Shown: positions 21,289-32,544 of the stretch, piece after piece
Position numbering within the stretch: position 1 is the stretch's first letter
Layout: each line of letters begins with the position of its first letter
Assembly (NCBI GenBank): GCA_023014485.1
Contig: JAJOZX010001072.1
Coordinates: 640,001-704,000, forward strand
From: Bathynomus jamesi
Lineage: Eukaryota; Arthropoda; Malacostraca; Isopoda; Cirolanidae
Length of the DNA: 64,000 nt
Direction: 5' to 3'
Made by a program: the position numbers and the translations under genes
The notes under the pieces: model-generated
Seen by the model: only the letters and a program-made list of their open reading frames with translations
Told to the model about the DNA's origin: nothing
The model's database searches: none

Positions 21289-22498
21289 CAGGGTGTCCCA
21301 TAAGTCCGGCATCATAGGAGAAATTCATATTTTTCTATTTCTACAAACCATAATTCATATTTTTCTCTTTCTACAGGCCATAATGTCTGTGAGCAAGGAA
21401 GAACGAATCCAGATAATTCTACTCATAGGAAATCGGAGTCAAAGAGAGGCCGCTGCTGAATTTAACAGACTGCATCCAGACCGCGAGCCAAAATACAGAG
21501 TTGTGTTAGCAGACTTGTTGCAAAGTTTAAGGAAACAGGATCCATAGAAGATAAACCACGCAGTGGACCTTCAAGGAGGTCCACTGACGATGATACAGCG
21601 ACTGCTATCCTGGCTCATTTTAACAGAAGTCCCAATAAGTCTCTTCGGCGATTGTCCGCCGAGACAGGAGTGTTGAAAAGTAGCATCCATCGCATTCTTC
21701 AGACTCACAAATGGCATCCATATAAACTTCAGATCCTACAGAAATTAAGCGAAGATGATCCCGACCGGCGGATGGAATTTTGTGAATGGGCTACGGACAA
21801 TATGCTCGGGATGCCAATTTCCCGTCCACCATTCTGTTCAGTGACGAGGCTTTTTTTATGGAAATGGTGAGGTAAATCGACAGAACACCCGTTACTGGTC
21901 TCAAAACAACCCTCACTGGTATACCTCTTTAAAGGAACAAGGTGCATCTCGGGTGATGGTATGGTGTGGCATTTGGAAGGATCGCATCATAGGCCCCCTC
22001 TTTTTCGATGAACATGTCACTGGAGGCACCTACCTACGTATGCTCATGGAAGAAGCATTTCCCAGTGTCTTGAACGAAGAAGGAAATTTCCCAACATGGT
22101 TCCAGCAAGACGGCGCTCCTGCACATTACAGCACCCAAGTAAGGGAATACCTGTACCAACAATTCCCTGGTCATTGGATAGGACGTCGAGGGCCTGTGGA
22201 ATGGCCAGCTCGAAGCCCGGATCTCACGCCACTAGATTTTTATATCTGGGGCCACTTGAAAGCGCTGGTATACGCAGAGAAAATTAGGAGTGTTGAACAT
22301 TTGCGGCAGCGCATTATTGGGGAATGTAACACCATTACTCCTGACATCATTCACCGTGTGCTTGCTGACTGGGTATCACGTCTGAATTTGTGTATTGAAA
22401 ACAATGGTGGACATATTGAGCACTCTCTGTAAATAAAAGCTTTTGTTTTGCCTTTTTTTATTATTTTTCCTATGATGCCGGACTTATGGGACACCCTG
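21289..22498 (+). mobile_element. DD41D-type mariner-superfamily element, near full length
   Basis: TIRs CAGGGTGTCCCATAAGTCCG and its complement end the element, with TA duplicated on both sides (21287-21288 and 22499-22500). It is 1210 bp and contains one transposase gene. Deletion relatives lie at 14682-15046 and 22788-23690. Confidence 0.85.
21383..22432 (+). pseudogene. DD41D transposase, two frameshifts
   Basis: The ATG at 21383 starts an N-terminal helix-turn-helix region (MSVSKEERIQIILLIGNRSQ). The frame breaks near 21515 and again near 21810. The catalytic residues are all visible: D in LFSDEAFF, D in WFQQDGAPAHY, and a third D in SPDLTPLDFYIW. There are 41 residues between the second and third, which defines the DD41D (rosa/Visitor-type) class. 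The end, from HLKALVYAEKI to NNGGHIEHSL, is intact from about 21953. The product would cut and paste the element. The two frameshifts make this copy inactive. Confidence 0.8.
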
Positions 22499-22551
22499 TA
22501 GTTTCATAAATTAAATACCAACTCAGAATGGTCTCTTGAAAAACTTTTATG

Positions 22552-22714
22552 TTACACACAGATCGTGCATGGAACAAGGAACTCTTCTGGGAAAATTAAA
22601 TCCACTATAGTCCGAAAAAGTAATTGTAAATGTCATTTACCATTACTTTTTCGGACTATAGTGGCTTTAATTTTCCCAGAAGAGTTCTTTGTTCCATGCC
22701 CAGTCTGTGTGTAA
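22552..22714. repeat. Near-perfect hairpin, about 78-bp arms
   Basis: TTACACACAGATCGTGCATG at the left mirrors the right end. Both arms contain GGAAAATTAAATCCACTATA-type sequence and meet with almost no loop near 22633. One or two mismatches per arm. It has no coding frame and may be a MITE or a retroelement terminal foldback. Confidence 0.8.
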
Positions 22715-22740
22715 CACACACAACACACACACACACACAG

Positions 22741-22779
<39 letters not shown>

Positions 22780-22787
22780 CATATATA
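22715..22787. repeat. CA/TA compound microsatellite
   Basis: A long (CA)n run followed by (TA)n, abutting the TIR of the next element. Confidence 0.9.
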
Positions 22788-23690
22788 CAGGGCGTCCCAA
22801 AAAAATGTATACACACTTTAAATAATTATAAAGGCAGTGTTTATTAAAATACATTTCATTTTCAAAATGTAATAGAATCTACAGACATTATTTAATTGTT
22901 TTGTCAACGCCTGTTTTCAAATTGACGTCCGTTCTGGTCCAGGCACTGCTGATAACGCGAAGCAATGGAATCGCAAACATCACGAAACATTTCGTTTGGT
23001 ATTTGTGTGCATTCTCGTTCAATGGCTGCTCTCAATTCAGCGACTGTTGCAGGTTTTATAGCGTAGACTTTGTCTTTTAAGTATCCCCATAAAAAAAGTC
23101 TAGTGGTGTGAGGTCTGGTGAACGCGGAGGGTATTCTACGAAACCCCTTCGTCCAATCCACATCCACATCGTGCCAAGTACCACTCGCAATACTCCACTC
23201 TTCGGTCCGGATCATCTTCATTAATAGCATGGACTAATCTTGGAATGTAACTTTCCATTGACAGCGCTTCAAAATGCGTTGGACAGACGATTCTGAAAGT
23301 CCTACCTCACGACTCGCTTGCCGCACAGATTTTCTTGGACTTTGGTGATACGTTTCCAGTACTCTTTCTTGCTTTGTGGGGCTTGTCGATGTCCGTGGTC
23401 TTCCGGAACGCTTCTTGTGGACATTCTGAACAGTTCCATCGGCTTCAAACTTATCTCTAATTCGAGTGATGGTAAGTCGCGTTGGTGGATCTGTTTGAAA
23501 CTCCCTCCTAAACTGTCTTTGCACTTCAACTGCGTTTTCACACTTCCAGTAGCATTTTAGAATGAATTTCCTTTGTTCAAGCTTAGTCTGACTGCCATTA
23601 TTAATTCTAATGGGTTTAACTTGGAAAGAAAGAAACATCAATTGAGCTATCAGCTGTTAAAGTGTGTATGCATTTTTTTGGGACGCCCTG
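22788..23690 (-). mobile_element. DD41D-type element, internally deleted
   Basis: TIRs CAGGGCGTCCCAAAAAAATG and its complement with TA flanks. On the minus strand the N-terminal DNA-binding half (23641-23234: [39 protein letters not shown]) is present. So is the C-terminal end (23230-22904: LFLWGYLKDKVYAIKPATVA, NGRQFENRR). The catalytic centre between them is gone. It is non-autonomous, in a different subfamily from 21289-22498. Confidence 0.8.
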
Positions 23691-23749
23691 TATATATATA
23701 TATATATAACTTATATATATATATATATATATATTTCAACCTTTCAAAT

Positions 23750-25181
23750 GTTCCGTCAGATGATTCCTCGTTTCACGAAGGTCAAGCTTGTTGCCCTTCC
23801 TCTCGAGTTGACCTGGTGAAGTAGTGAGTTGGTTTCTTGTACTCTCCACCTCACATAGCCAGGTACGCCCAGCTCATCGGAGATTGTTCTGAGCCAGGCG
23901 TCTAATTTTCTTTTGAAGATGTCCACTGCAACACCATTCGTGTTCCTTAGGTCTTTCGGCAGCTGATTAAACAGTTTTGGTCCTCTCACAACAAAACTAT
24001 TTTGTTTCAGGGTTAAGGATGTTCCCTGTCTAGCCTTTAATTTGGGAACACGACACAGTCTTCCTTTTCTACTTTCCACTGTTGTTTGGGGAGTTACAGG
24101 ATTCAGAGTAAGATTAGGGACTAGTTTCTCCATTATTTTCCAAGTGTAAATAAAGATGTATCTCTCTCTTCTCCTTTCCAGTGAATATAGGTCTAATTCG
24201 CGTAACCTCTCCCAGTAATTTAGTTCTTTGCACCCCTTGATCTTGGCTGTGAAGCTTCTCTGAATCCCTTCTTGCTGTCTAATGTCTCATTTTTTATATG
24301 GGGATGTTAGGACCGAGCAGTATTCTAATTTGGGTATTATCAGGGTTTTCAGTAGAAGAATCATTATATTCCTATCCCTTCGTTTAAAGGTTCTCAGTAT
24401 CTGCCCAGTTATTCGCTTTGCTCTGTTTACTGCTATCTTATTTTGTGTTTCAAATTTCGCATCATCAGTCATTACAACCCCTAAATCTTTTGCTCTAGAA
24501 TTTCTCTGAATTTCCTGTCCATTTGAGGTATAATATTCCATGGATTTTAGGTCTTCTCTTTTTCCGTACCATAACAGCTGAAGTTTCTCATTGTTAAACT
24601 TCATATTGTTGTCTTCCGTCCACTTGTATATTCTGTTCATGTCGGTTTGTAGAGATCCTATATCTTCTGGGTTTCTTATTTTTCTACTAATCTTTGTGTC
24701 ATCGGTAAAGGATGTTACTGTGCTGTCTCTGGTAACGTCCTCATCTATGTCAGTTAACATGATTATGAAGAGTAGTGGAGCTAATACTGCTCCTTGTGGT
24801 ATTGATCTGAGGACCTTTGATTCTGATGAAGATACTCCTTGTACTGTAACGACTTGCCGCCGCTCACTAAGGAAATTATATATCCATTTCCCTACTTTTC
24901 ATGTTATTCCCATATATTTCAGTTCATGTATTATGATTCCATGGTCACACTTGTCGAACGTTTTGGCAAAGTCTGTGTATATTACATCATAGTTTTCATT
25001 ACTTTCAAGTGCATCAATAATATTGTTGTAGTGTTCCATTAGTTATGATAGACATGATCTGCTTGACCGAAACCCATGTGGTTATCATTTAATTTTTTTT
25101 GAGTTTCCAAAAGCCATAGATTTTCTGTCTAACTATTCTTTCAAATAATTTAGTGAGACGAGATATAAGCGACACTGGCCT

Positions 25182-25185
<4 letters not shown>
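23750..25185 (-). mobile_element. CR1-like non-LTR retrotransposon, 3' part (minus)
   Basis: The minus strand carries INYRPVSLISRLTKLFER, FAKTFDKCDHGIIIHELKY, the reverse-transcriptase centre FTDDTKI, LQLLWYGKREDLKSMEYY, PKLEYCSVLTSPYKK and NSFVVRGPKLFNQLPKDLRN in order. This spans most of the reverse transcriptase and the C-terminal end of a CR1/Rex1-like family common in arthropods. Frames are broken at several points, so it is inactive. Confidence 0.7.
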
Positions 25186-25246
<61 letters not shown>

Positions 25247-25266
25247 ATATATATATATATATATAT
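25186..25266. repeat. TA microsatellite between inverted CR1-like copies
   Basis: TA run with two minor interruptions, separating copies of one family in opposite orientations. Confidence 0.85.
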
Positions 25267-26040
25267 GCTTCAGAGAAGCATGAAAGCGATTGATCTCGGG
25301 ATAATAATGACAGATGATGCGAAATTTCGAAACACAAAATCAGATAGCGATGAATAAAGCAAAAAGAGTCGCCGGACAGGTTCTAAGAACGTTCAAGAGA
25401 AGGACAGGACAGTAATGATTCCCCTGCTAAAAACACTGATTATACCAAAACTTGAATACTGCTCAGTTTTGACGTCCCCATATAAAAAGGAAGAAACTAA
25501 TAAACTAGAAGAAACGCAAAGACATTTCACAGCCAAGATTGATGGCTGCAAAGAACTCAACTACTGGGAAAGACTACGTAAACTAAATCTGTACTCACTG
25601 GAAAGAAGAGAGAGGTATATCATAATCTACATATGGAAAATGATCGAAAACTGGTACCAAACCTAAAACTAAACCCAATTACCATTCAAACAACACTGGA
25701 AAATAGGAAGGCAGAATGTGTAGTGTTCCCAAATTAAAAGCCCGACAAGGGACCTCCTCAACCCTGAAGGAAAATAGCTTGGTTGTCAGGGGCCAAGACT
25801 TTTCAACCAGCTTCCTAAGGACCTCAGAAACGTAACGGGGTCAAAGTTGAAGTCTTCAAGAAAGACTGGATGCCTGGCTCAGGACAGTACCAGATGAGCC
25901 GGGCGTGCCTGGCTATGTACGGTGGAGAGCGCAAGAAAGCAACTCGCTCCTCCACCAGGCCAGACCTAGAGGCCGGGGCCACCAGCTTTACCTCCGTGTG
26001 AAGAGAGACCAACGCACGAAACAACATAAGGTTCATAAGG
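25267..26040 (+). mobile_element. CR1-like non-LTR retrotransposon, 3' end (plus)
   Basis: Plus-strand copy of the same family: SDLGIIMTDDAKF-like start, QVLRTFKRRTG, PKLEYCSVLTSPYKKEE, LYSLERRERYIIIYIWKM, and the tail encoding VPGYVRWRAQESNSLL-like sequence at about 25890. A further piece of the same 3' tail lies at 27950-28070. Confidence 0.65.
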
Positions 26041-26389
26041 TAAGGTAAGTATATATATATATATCTGCAATAACTATTACTGAATGACTTCTCAGGATGC
26101 ATAACCATTGCCTTACAATCAGCTCTCTTCCACTCTGGTCCACTCGTCATGATCCAAGCACTCTTTGAGACTAGAGTTGCCAACTTCAAGTTCCATACGT
26201 TATGACTCGTACACAATTTTGTATGGAGAAAAACTGACGTGTCGTCCAATGATGAGAAATTTCATTTACCGAGCGACAAAAAATTTCGGTTGTGATGTTA
26301 AAAACTGCTTTGTCTCTCATCCTTCTTCTTACTCTGTATAACATTTTTCTACGTTAGGCTCCTTCGACCAAAATCTTATATTTGGTTCT
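26041..26389. other. Interval with nothing recognised
   Basis: Begins with a TA tract. The rest shows no conserved frame or repeat. Confidence 0.4.
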
Positions 26390-27878
26390 TGTCCTATCGT
26401 TCCAATTCAGCCTTTGGATTCTCCCAAGAGAATGGGGATGCCCGTAGGCAGTACTTCTTTAATTTCCCATGGAATGATTACTGCTTGCGTGGCTGGGGCC
26501 TCTCCTGTTGCTCTAAGCGCATCACGGAGGTGATTCGCTCGGGCATGAAGGCTTACATTCTATAGTCTATTCCGACTACAAATGCAAAGAACTCATGGTT
26601 TAAATTTGCTTGCTCTACTGCTATCCGTAACAGAGAGGAGGCTTTCAGAAGCTACTGTTACCATCCAACTCCTGACTCCCACTCAGCTTATATTTCTGCT
26701 CGGAATTGTGCAAAATCTGTTCTGCAAAACATTGTGCAAATTTGTGCAAAATCTGTTCTTTCTGACACCAAGCCAACACCTCTCCAACAACTTTACTTCT
26801 TCTTTTCCTGCTCTTTTCCATTCCGACGGCTCAGTTGCTGTCTCTTCTACTGGTAAAGCGGAACTCTTCGCTCAAATTTGCCGTCTCTTCTACTGGTAAA
26901 GCGGGACTCTTCGCTCAAATTTTCGCCTTCTACATCAACCCTGAACGATTCTGCCGGTGTTCCTCCATCTCCTCTCCCCTTTGACTCAATTATGCCTGAC
27001 ATCAGAAACTGTTCCAAAAATGTGTTTTCTGTCCTCTCTGGGTTCAACTCTACGAAGGCGTACGGTCCTGATGATCTCAAGAACTGCGCTTCTGTGCTGA
27101 CACCATGTCGAACTAAACTCTTTCGTCTTTGTCTTTCATCTAGTACTTTTCCTTCCTGCTGAAAGTTCGCTTTCATTCAGCCTATCCCAAAGAAGGGTGA
27201 TCGCTCTCAACCCTCTAACTATCGTTCAAGTGTTTTGATATCTTGCCTTTCTAAGGTTTATGAATCTATTCTTAATAGGAAGATTCTTAAACACCTCTCT
27301 TCTCACAATCTTCTTTCAGATCGACAGTCTGGTTTCTGCAAGGGACGCTCTACTGGCGATGTCCCTACATATCTCTCTCTGACTTTTGGTCATCCTCGTT
27401 TCGGGATTTCGGTGAAACCTTCGCTATTGCGCTTGACATATCAAAAGCTTTTGATAGAGTCTGGCACAAATCTTTAATTTCTAAACTGCCCTCCTTCGGC
27501 TTTTATCCTTCTATCTGTATTTTCATGGAATCAAATGCTTTTCGCTTCATCAATTTCTTGCCTCTTACTGACTGTCTCGACTTTCTAACTGCATGCCTCC
27601 TCTTTTAAGGAGCGCACACACTACCCGACTTTCGACACATTCCTTTTCTGCTCAACTCTCTAACGCAAAGATTAATCGGTATTTTCAATCTCATTTATTC
27701 AACCGGTCAACTCTGCAACAATTTTCCTCACTCCATCTTCTCCCCTGTCTATGATATTTAAACTTTCAATCTTTCTCTCCAGGCATTTCGAAAACCTTCG
27801 ACCTTGATTTTGACTCTCTTCTTCCTCTATGGGTAGGGGGGGTGTTTTTGCGGGCGCTCGACTTTGACACTTTCTTTC

Positions 27879-27880
<2 letters not shown>
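26390..27880 (+). mobile_element. Jockey-like non-LTR retrotransposon relic
   Basis: The plus strand carries PDSHSAYISARNCAKSVLQN, FNSTKAYGPDDLKNCAS, a SKVYESILNRKILKHLSSHN region, LLSDRQSGFCKGRSTGD, PSLLRLTYQKLLIESGTNL and a G-rich 3' tail. The catalytic Asp pair and thumb are deleted or scrambled. It is the same family as 15715-16835 and 6590-7030. Confidence 0.7.
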
Positions 27881-27882
<2 letters not shown>

Positions 27883-27932
<50 letters not shown>

Positions 27933-27948
27933 CCCTATATATATATAT
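27883..27948. repeat. TA microsatellite
   Basis: TA run with one short interruption at the 3' end of the Jockey-like relic. Confidence 0.9.
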
Positions 27949-27949
27949 A

Positions 27950-28070
27950 TGCCTGGCTCAGGACGGAAGAAAGCAACTCGCTCCTTCATCACGCGAGGCC
28001 TAGAGGCGGGGCCACCAGCTTGACCTTCGTGTGAAGAAAGACCAACACACTGAACATCAACGAGGTTATC
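27950..28070 (+). mobile_element. 3' tail fragment of the CR1-like family
   Basis: GCCTGGCTCAGGAC, AAGCAACTCGCTCC and GGCCACCAGCTTGACCTTCG match the tail at 25870-26040. Confidence 0.6.
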
Positions 28071-28074
28071 GAGG

Positions 28075-28814
28075 TATATATTTCTGAAAGGGAGGGATCG
28101 CTTCTAAAGAGTCGAATTCTCTATCTGATCAGGAACAATAACGAAAGAGGTAATCATCTTTACTGGCCGACGTTTCACAGCGAGGAGAAGTAAACTTATA
28201 GACCGCCTCAACAGAGGAATAAAATCTTTCAGATGGAAGAAAGAAGGCAGTGTAAACGGATTTTTTAATATAAGCTTAAATTCTAAGGCGGGGAAAGTGG
28301 CGTGAGTTGTTTTTTAAAGGACGCATATAGATATCCCAAATGCGAGAGACAAATGTACGTATCTTATATCTTTGGGGACAGTAACTCTAGGGAGTTGAGG
28401 TCGGTAAATAGAGAAAAGGAAGTCAGAAACTTGGCTGTAAAACAGAAACGGGATAACCATTTTTTATAGAAGTAACCTTTTGGGTATATTATCTCTTGGT
28501 GAAAACCCAAATAGGATGAGGAGAGGTGAAAGGCACGGTAAAAAAGCGTTCAAATAGAATTAATTCACTTTAAACAAATATGGCAAACACATTTAAAAAG
28601 TTAATGGCCAGTCCTGTAAAGGTCTTCTTCCTATAAACCGAAGTGAAAAAATTACTGTTAATTCTGGATATTTTAACGTCTACAAAAGGCAGAGTTATTT
28701 GTTTCGGTCTCCATTGTAAATTTAATGTTAGGATGCAGACAATTAATAAGCTCTAAAAATTGTTCAGCACTCCCTTGTTCCTAAAAGAGAGCTATTGTGT
28801 CATCGACATACCTC

Positions 28815-28820
<6 letters not shown>
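28075..28820 (-). mobile_element. Penelope-like retroelement relic
   Basis: Minus-strand fragments include a LELINC-like segment, FVDVKISRINSNFFTSVYRK, KTFTGLAINFL and SRCETSASKDDYLF. These parallel the reverse-transcriptase thumb of the Penelope element at 49752-52464 (LPFLDLLISKNG, SVYRKPTFTGLGMNFFS). Stops and frameshifts are frequent. Confidence 0.6.

Positions 28821-28855
<35 letters not shown>
28819..28855. repeat. TA microsatellite
   Basis: Pure TA run directly upstream of the SINE. Confidence 0.9.
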
Positions 28856-28859
<4 letters not shown>

Positions 28860-29125
28860 CTCAGTGGTGTAGTGGTTAACGTCGCTGACTACGAATCCAT
28901 CGGCCCCGGGTTCGAGACCCGACGGCAGCTGGCGCGCAGCAAAACCCAGCTGTTCATCCTTCCACACAATAAAGAAAGTGGTTGGTAGATAAATGGATAC
29001 CCTAGGTGGCCTAGTGGTTAAGACACTGGGCTGCTGATGGGGCGTGGTTCGGATTCCACGTTAAACCTTCGTGGAATGAACAATTCGGGCGGAAGCTAAC
29101 CAAAGGTTATATTAGGGTGCCAAAG
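28856..29125 (+). mobile_element. Composite tRNA-derived SINE
   Basis: The head contains an A-box-like GTGGTGTAGTGGTTAAC and a B box GGTTCGAGACC, the internal RNA polymerase III promoter of tRNA-derived SINEs. A second tRNA-like module follows (CCTAGTGGTTAAGACACTGG and GGTTCGGATTCC at about 28997-29066). It is not a functional tRNA because the acceptor stem does not pair. The second module is the unit amplified at 45961-46858. Confidence 0.75.
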
Positions 29126-29141
29126 GTTATATATATATACA

Positions 29142-30764
29142 CACTACCAGTCAAAAGTTTAAGTACACCCACTAATTTCCAATGTTTTGCTGCTTAGCTC
29201 ATGACATAAACTTCAAATGTAAACTTAACAGGTACTAGAGATGAATTTGCTTACCTGGCTTTCATACTGTATGCTTCAATGCATCTGCCCTATGCAGTGT
29301 GTTGTAACACAGACGCTTCTTCAAAATAGCATTCAAAATGTGTTAATTTACGTCTCGCATGCAACCTAAAATTAATGCCATTAGCTCTGCACAAAGGTCC
29401 AAAAACAGTTTAAAAGTCTTTGCTGGGGTAGTGTGTTTCTTCAGGAGTATGTTAATGTACGTGTTCAGTTATTAACATGCGCTGCAGGTCTTTACATATA
29501 AAATCCTTGCAGAGGAGCTAACTGAGTAGTTTAAGGTATATTTCTGCGTTTCAAAAAGTAAAAATGGGTGGCAAAGCTCAGTTAACAACAGAAAAAAGTG
29601 AGTCGATTGTAACTTTGAGAAATGAGGGCCAATCACTGAGCAAATTGCCAAAAAATTAAAAGTTTCTGTGAATGCTGTTGTTTGTGCCATTAAACGGTAC
29701 GAAGAAACTGGTCAAAATAAGGACAGAAAAAGGTCAGGGCGACCAAGAACCACAACAGACTCAGAGGACAAGTATATCCGAGTCACCAGTCTGCGCAACA
29801 GACACCTCACAGCACCTGAAATCAAAGCCCAGCTGAACAACTCCAGAAGTACAACAGTTTCAACTGTTCGGAGAAGACTAAGAAAGGCAGGATTAAAAGG
29901 ACGAACTGCAGCAAAGAAACCAATGCTGAGACTCCAGAACAAAAAGAAAAGGCTAGCCTGGGCTAAAAAACACCAAAAATGGACTGTTGAGCAGTGGAAA
30001 TTTGTCCTTTGGACTGACGAATCAAAGTTCGAAGTTTTTGGGTCCAAACGCAGAGTATTTGTGCGGCGCAGAGCGGGTGAAAGAATGACACAGCAGTGTG
30101 TTGTGCCAACAGTGAAGCACCGTGGAGAAAGTGTGATGGTCTGGGGATGTTTCGCAGCGGAGCGAAGTTGGAGATCTCCACAAAGTCATTGGAATACTGA
30201 ACCAACGTGGCTATCACAGCATTCTACAGCGCCATACCATCCCAACTGGACTGCGACTAGTTGGCCAACAGTTCATAATGCAGCAAAACAACGATCCTAA
30301 ACACACTTCCAAGCTGTGTCAAAATTACCTGGAGCAGAAAGAACGGCAACGTCAGCTCACATTTATAGAATGGCCAGCACAGTCCCCGGATCTGAACCCC
30401 ATCGAGCTAGTGTGGGATGAACTGGATCGGCGAGTGAAAGCCAAGCAGCCATCCAGTGCTCAGAAGCTCTGGGAACTCTTACAAGAGTGCTGGCAGCAGC
30501 TTTAACCAGACTATCTTCTTTCTCTTGTTGAGCGCATGCCTCGAATTTGTTCTGCTGTAATTGCTGCTGGAGGAGGCTATTTTGATGAATCTAAAATTTA
30601 GACTTTGGTTTTGGTAAATTGTCCTGATTTGTTGTTATTTAAGTTCCCATGTTTGTACCTATGAATTTGTGTCATGATAACGCAGTTAATAAATAAAAAA
30701 CTTTAAACAAAATTTGAAATTTATGAATATTTCAGGGTGTACTTAAACTTTTGACTGATAGTGT
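29142..30764 (+). mobile_element. Tc1-like DD34E transposon
   Basis: TIRs CACTACCAGTCAAAAGTTTA (left) and the complement of CACTATCAGTCAAAAGTTTA (right), about 30 bp, next to TA. About 1.62 kb with one transposase gene. Confidence 0.85.
29574..30505 (+). pseudogene. Tc1-like transposase, frameshifted
   Basis: Starts MGGKAQLTTEKSESIVTLRN. The frame breaks near 29640 and again near 30170. The paired DNA-binding region (KKLKVSVNAVVCAIKRYEET, RSGRPRTTTDSEDKYI) and the catalytic residues survive: D in LWTDESKF, D in QNNDPKHTS and E in SPDLNPIELVWDEL. The product would bind the TIRs and cut at TA. This copy is inactive because of the two shifts. Confidence 0.8.
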
Positions 30765-30788
30765 ATATATAATATATATATAATGACT

Positions 30789-30926
30789 AAAACCACGAAG
30801 GAAAGGAAACACAGAATGGTGCTCAAGCGCTTTTGTCTAATGACATCCTCAGGAACACTGGTTCCTGAGGATGTCATTAGACGAAAGCGCTTGAGCACCA
30901 TTCTGTTTCCTTTCCTTAGTGGTTTT
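30789..30926. repeat. Near-perfect hairpin, about 68-bp arms
   Basis: Both arms carry GAATGGTGCTCAAGCGCTTT and TCTAATGACATCCTCAGGAA and meet near 30856. A few mismatches only. The right arm contains CTGAGGATGTCATTAGACGA, which has a hammerhead-core-like layout (see findings). Confidence 0.8.
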
Positions 30927-30933
30927 ATTCTGA

Positions 30934-30980
30934 CCGGCAATCGGAAGATCCCGGGTTCGATTCCCAGGTGGTACTTCATT
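30934..30980 (+). mobile_element. tRNA-like SINE fragment
   Basis: A B-box-like GGTTCGATTCC flanked by a short pairing stem (CCCGGGTTCGATTCCCAGG), ending in a T-rich run. No A box is seen, so only the 3' half of a tRNA-like head remains. Confidence 0.5.
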
Positions 30981-31206
30981 TTTTCATTTGTTGTTTTCTC
31001 TTTCTCGTCTTGCGCGGAATATCTCCTATACAAGCGTCGTTCTTTACGTTATTTATACTGCGTGTTCTTTGCAGTTGAATGTATATATATATATATATAT
31101 ATATATGGTTTAGTACCGCGACGTATTAACTGTGTGCAGTTCAAACACTTGGCTTTACTATTATCTAATTTATCAATGACAAAATAGTCCCAAACCATAC
31201 TACGAT

Positions 31207-31480
31207 AGTAGTATAGCCGCAAAAGGGGAGAGTGCAAGAATGTTGCAGGTTATTATGTAATGTTGCAAAGGGGGTGGGGGTTGTTGCAAAGGGGGTGGGG
31301 GTTGTTGCAAAGGGGGTGGGGTTGTTGCAAGGGGTGGGGTTGTTGCAAAGGGGGTGGGGCGGAAACTTGGAGGCGGCGTTATCCCCCAAGAGAAAGGAGA
31401 GAAAGGAGGAGGAGAGGTGTTCACCTGGCAGGAGCCAAGTGCACATTAAGACTTCAGCCGAGTTGGCGTTGTTTTATAGG
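31207..31480 (-). repeat. Left TIR of P2 with GTTGCAAAGGGGGTGGGG repeats
   Basis: Outer AGTAGTATAGCC, then five 17-18-bp GTTGCAAAGGGGGTGGG units (about 31260-31350), then CTTGGAGGCGGCGTTATCCC, CACCTGGCAGGAGCCAA, and a minus-strand TATAAAA box near 31474. Confidence 0.85.
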
Positions 31481-31890
31481 CTCCTAATCAGCCAGTTGGC
31501 GTAAATGGCTTGAGTTGCCAGATATCGCGATACCATTGTATACATTATTATAGACTCCTAATCAGCCAGTTGGCTGTAAATGGTTGTCAGATACCTCTTT
31601 TTAGCAGTATTATTGTATACATTATTATTATATACGCCTAATCAGCCAGTTGGCTGTAAATGAGTTGCCAGATAGCGCCATGTATTCATTTAATCGAAGA
31701 TAGAGTTGCCAGATACCATTGTATACACTATTATAGACTCCTAATCAGCCAGTTGGCTTAGAAGGCTTAAATATTGCCAGATACCGCAATACCATTGTAT
31801 ACACTATTATAGACTCATAATCAACCAGTTGGCTTAGAAGGCTTAAATATTGCCAGATACCGCAATACCGTTGTATGCATTATTATATTT
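31480..31890. repeat. Subterminal tandem repeat of P2, about 75-bp units
   Basis: About six units built from CTCCTAATCAGCCAGTTGGC, GTTGCCAGATACCGCAATAC and CATTGTATACATTATTATA. Related single units lie at the right end (47920-47980, 48370-48440) and in the P1 TIRs. Confidence 0.75.
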
Positions 31891-32200
31891 CGAATACCGG
31901 TAGTAGAAGGCATAACAATTAAGTAAAACAACATTGCATCATTCTGTTTATTATAAATATATAGAAAATAAATATACATTTGAGGAATATGCATATAACA
32001 GTACAGGAAATATATACACACACAATTATGGATATATATAAAATAAAATATACATTTCAAATAAATATACACTTAAATAGAAATATGTACATAACAGTAC
32101 AGGAGAAATAGCACGCAAAAAATATATATATAAACACAAATCAATAGAAATATGCGTATAATCAGTACAGGAGAAATGTCAAGCAAAATATAAATACAAT

Positions 32201-32544
32201 TCACTTTTTTTTCAAAATACTAAACTCGGTCTTAATCGAGTTTACAATTACATCATTATTGCTCTGCATTACGCAGTATATGCGGCTTAATAATATTTCA
32301 CCGCTTAAAGTATAGGGAAACCTGTACTCGATATGAAGGGCTTTCATATCGTTCAGTACTATTTTTGTTCCAACTTTACAACCGGTTGGTAAGTCATCTT
32401 TAAAACGTCTAGAATACAATCAAAAGCACGCACAAAGAGTTCATCGTTAGCTACATTATTAAACACAAGTTTATAAGAACGCTTTTCCAATCGAGGGTTT
32501 ATTTCTACCGACTCGAGCTTTTCAATCGTGAACTCACTCAACAT
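32201..32544 (-). pseudogene. Gene Z, copy 3: single frameshift
   Basis: ATG at 32544. Reads EFTIEKLESVEINPRLEKRS to FDCILDVLK, then a 1-nt deletion near 32405 shifts the frame, and PTGCKVGTKIVLND to NNDVIVNSIK follows. The family is unrecognised. Conservation with copy 1 on both sides of the shift supports a real protein of about 115 residues. Confidence 0.65.

Noticed and set aside
28856..28940. Possible functional tRNA gene
   Set aside because: A and B boxes are present but the acceptor and anticodon stems do not form; flanking sequence is SINE.
31201..31206. TACGAT as target duplication of P2 with TACCCG at 48802-48807
   Set aside because: Only three of six bases agree, so a target duplication is not claimed.
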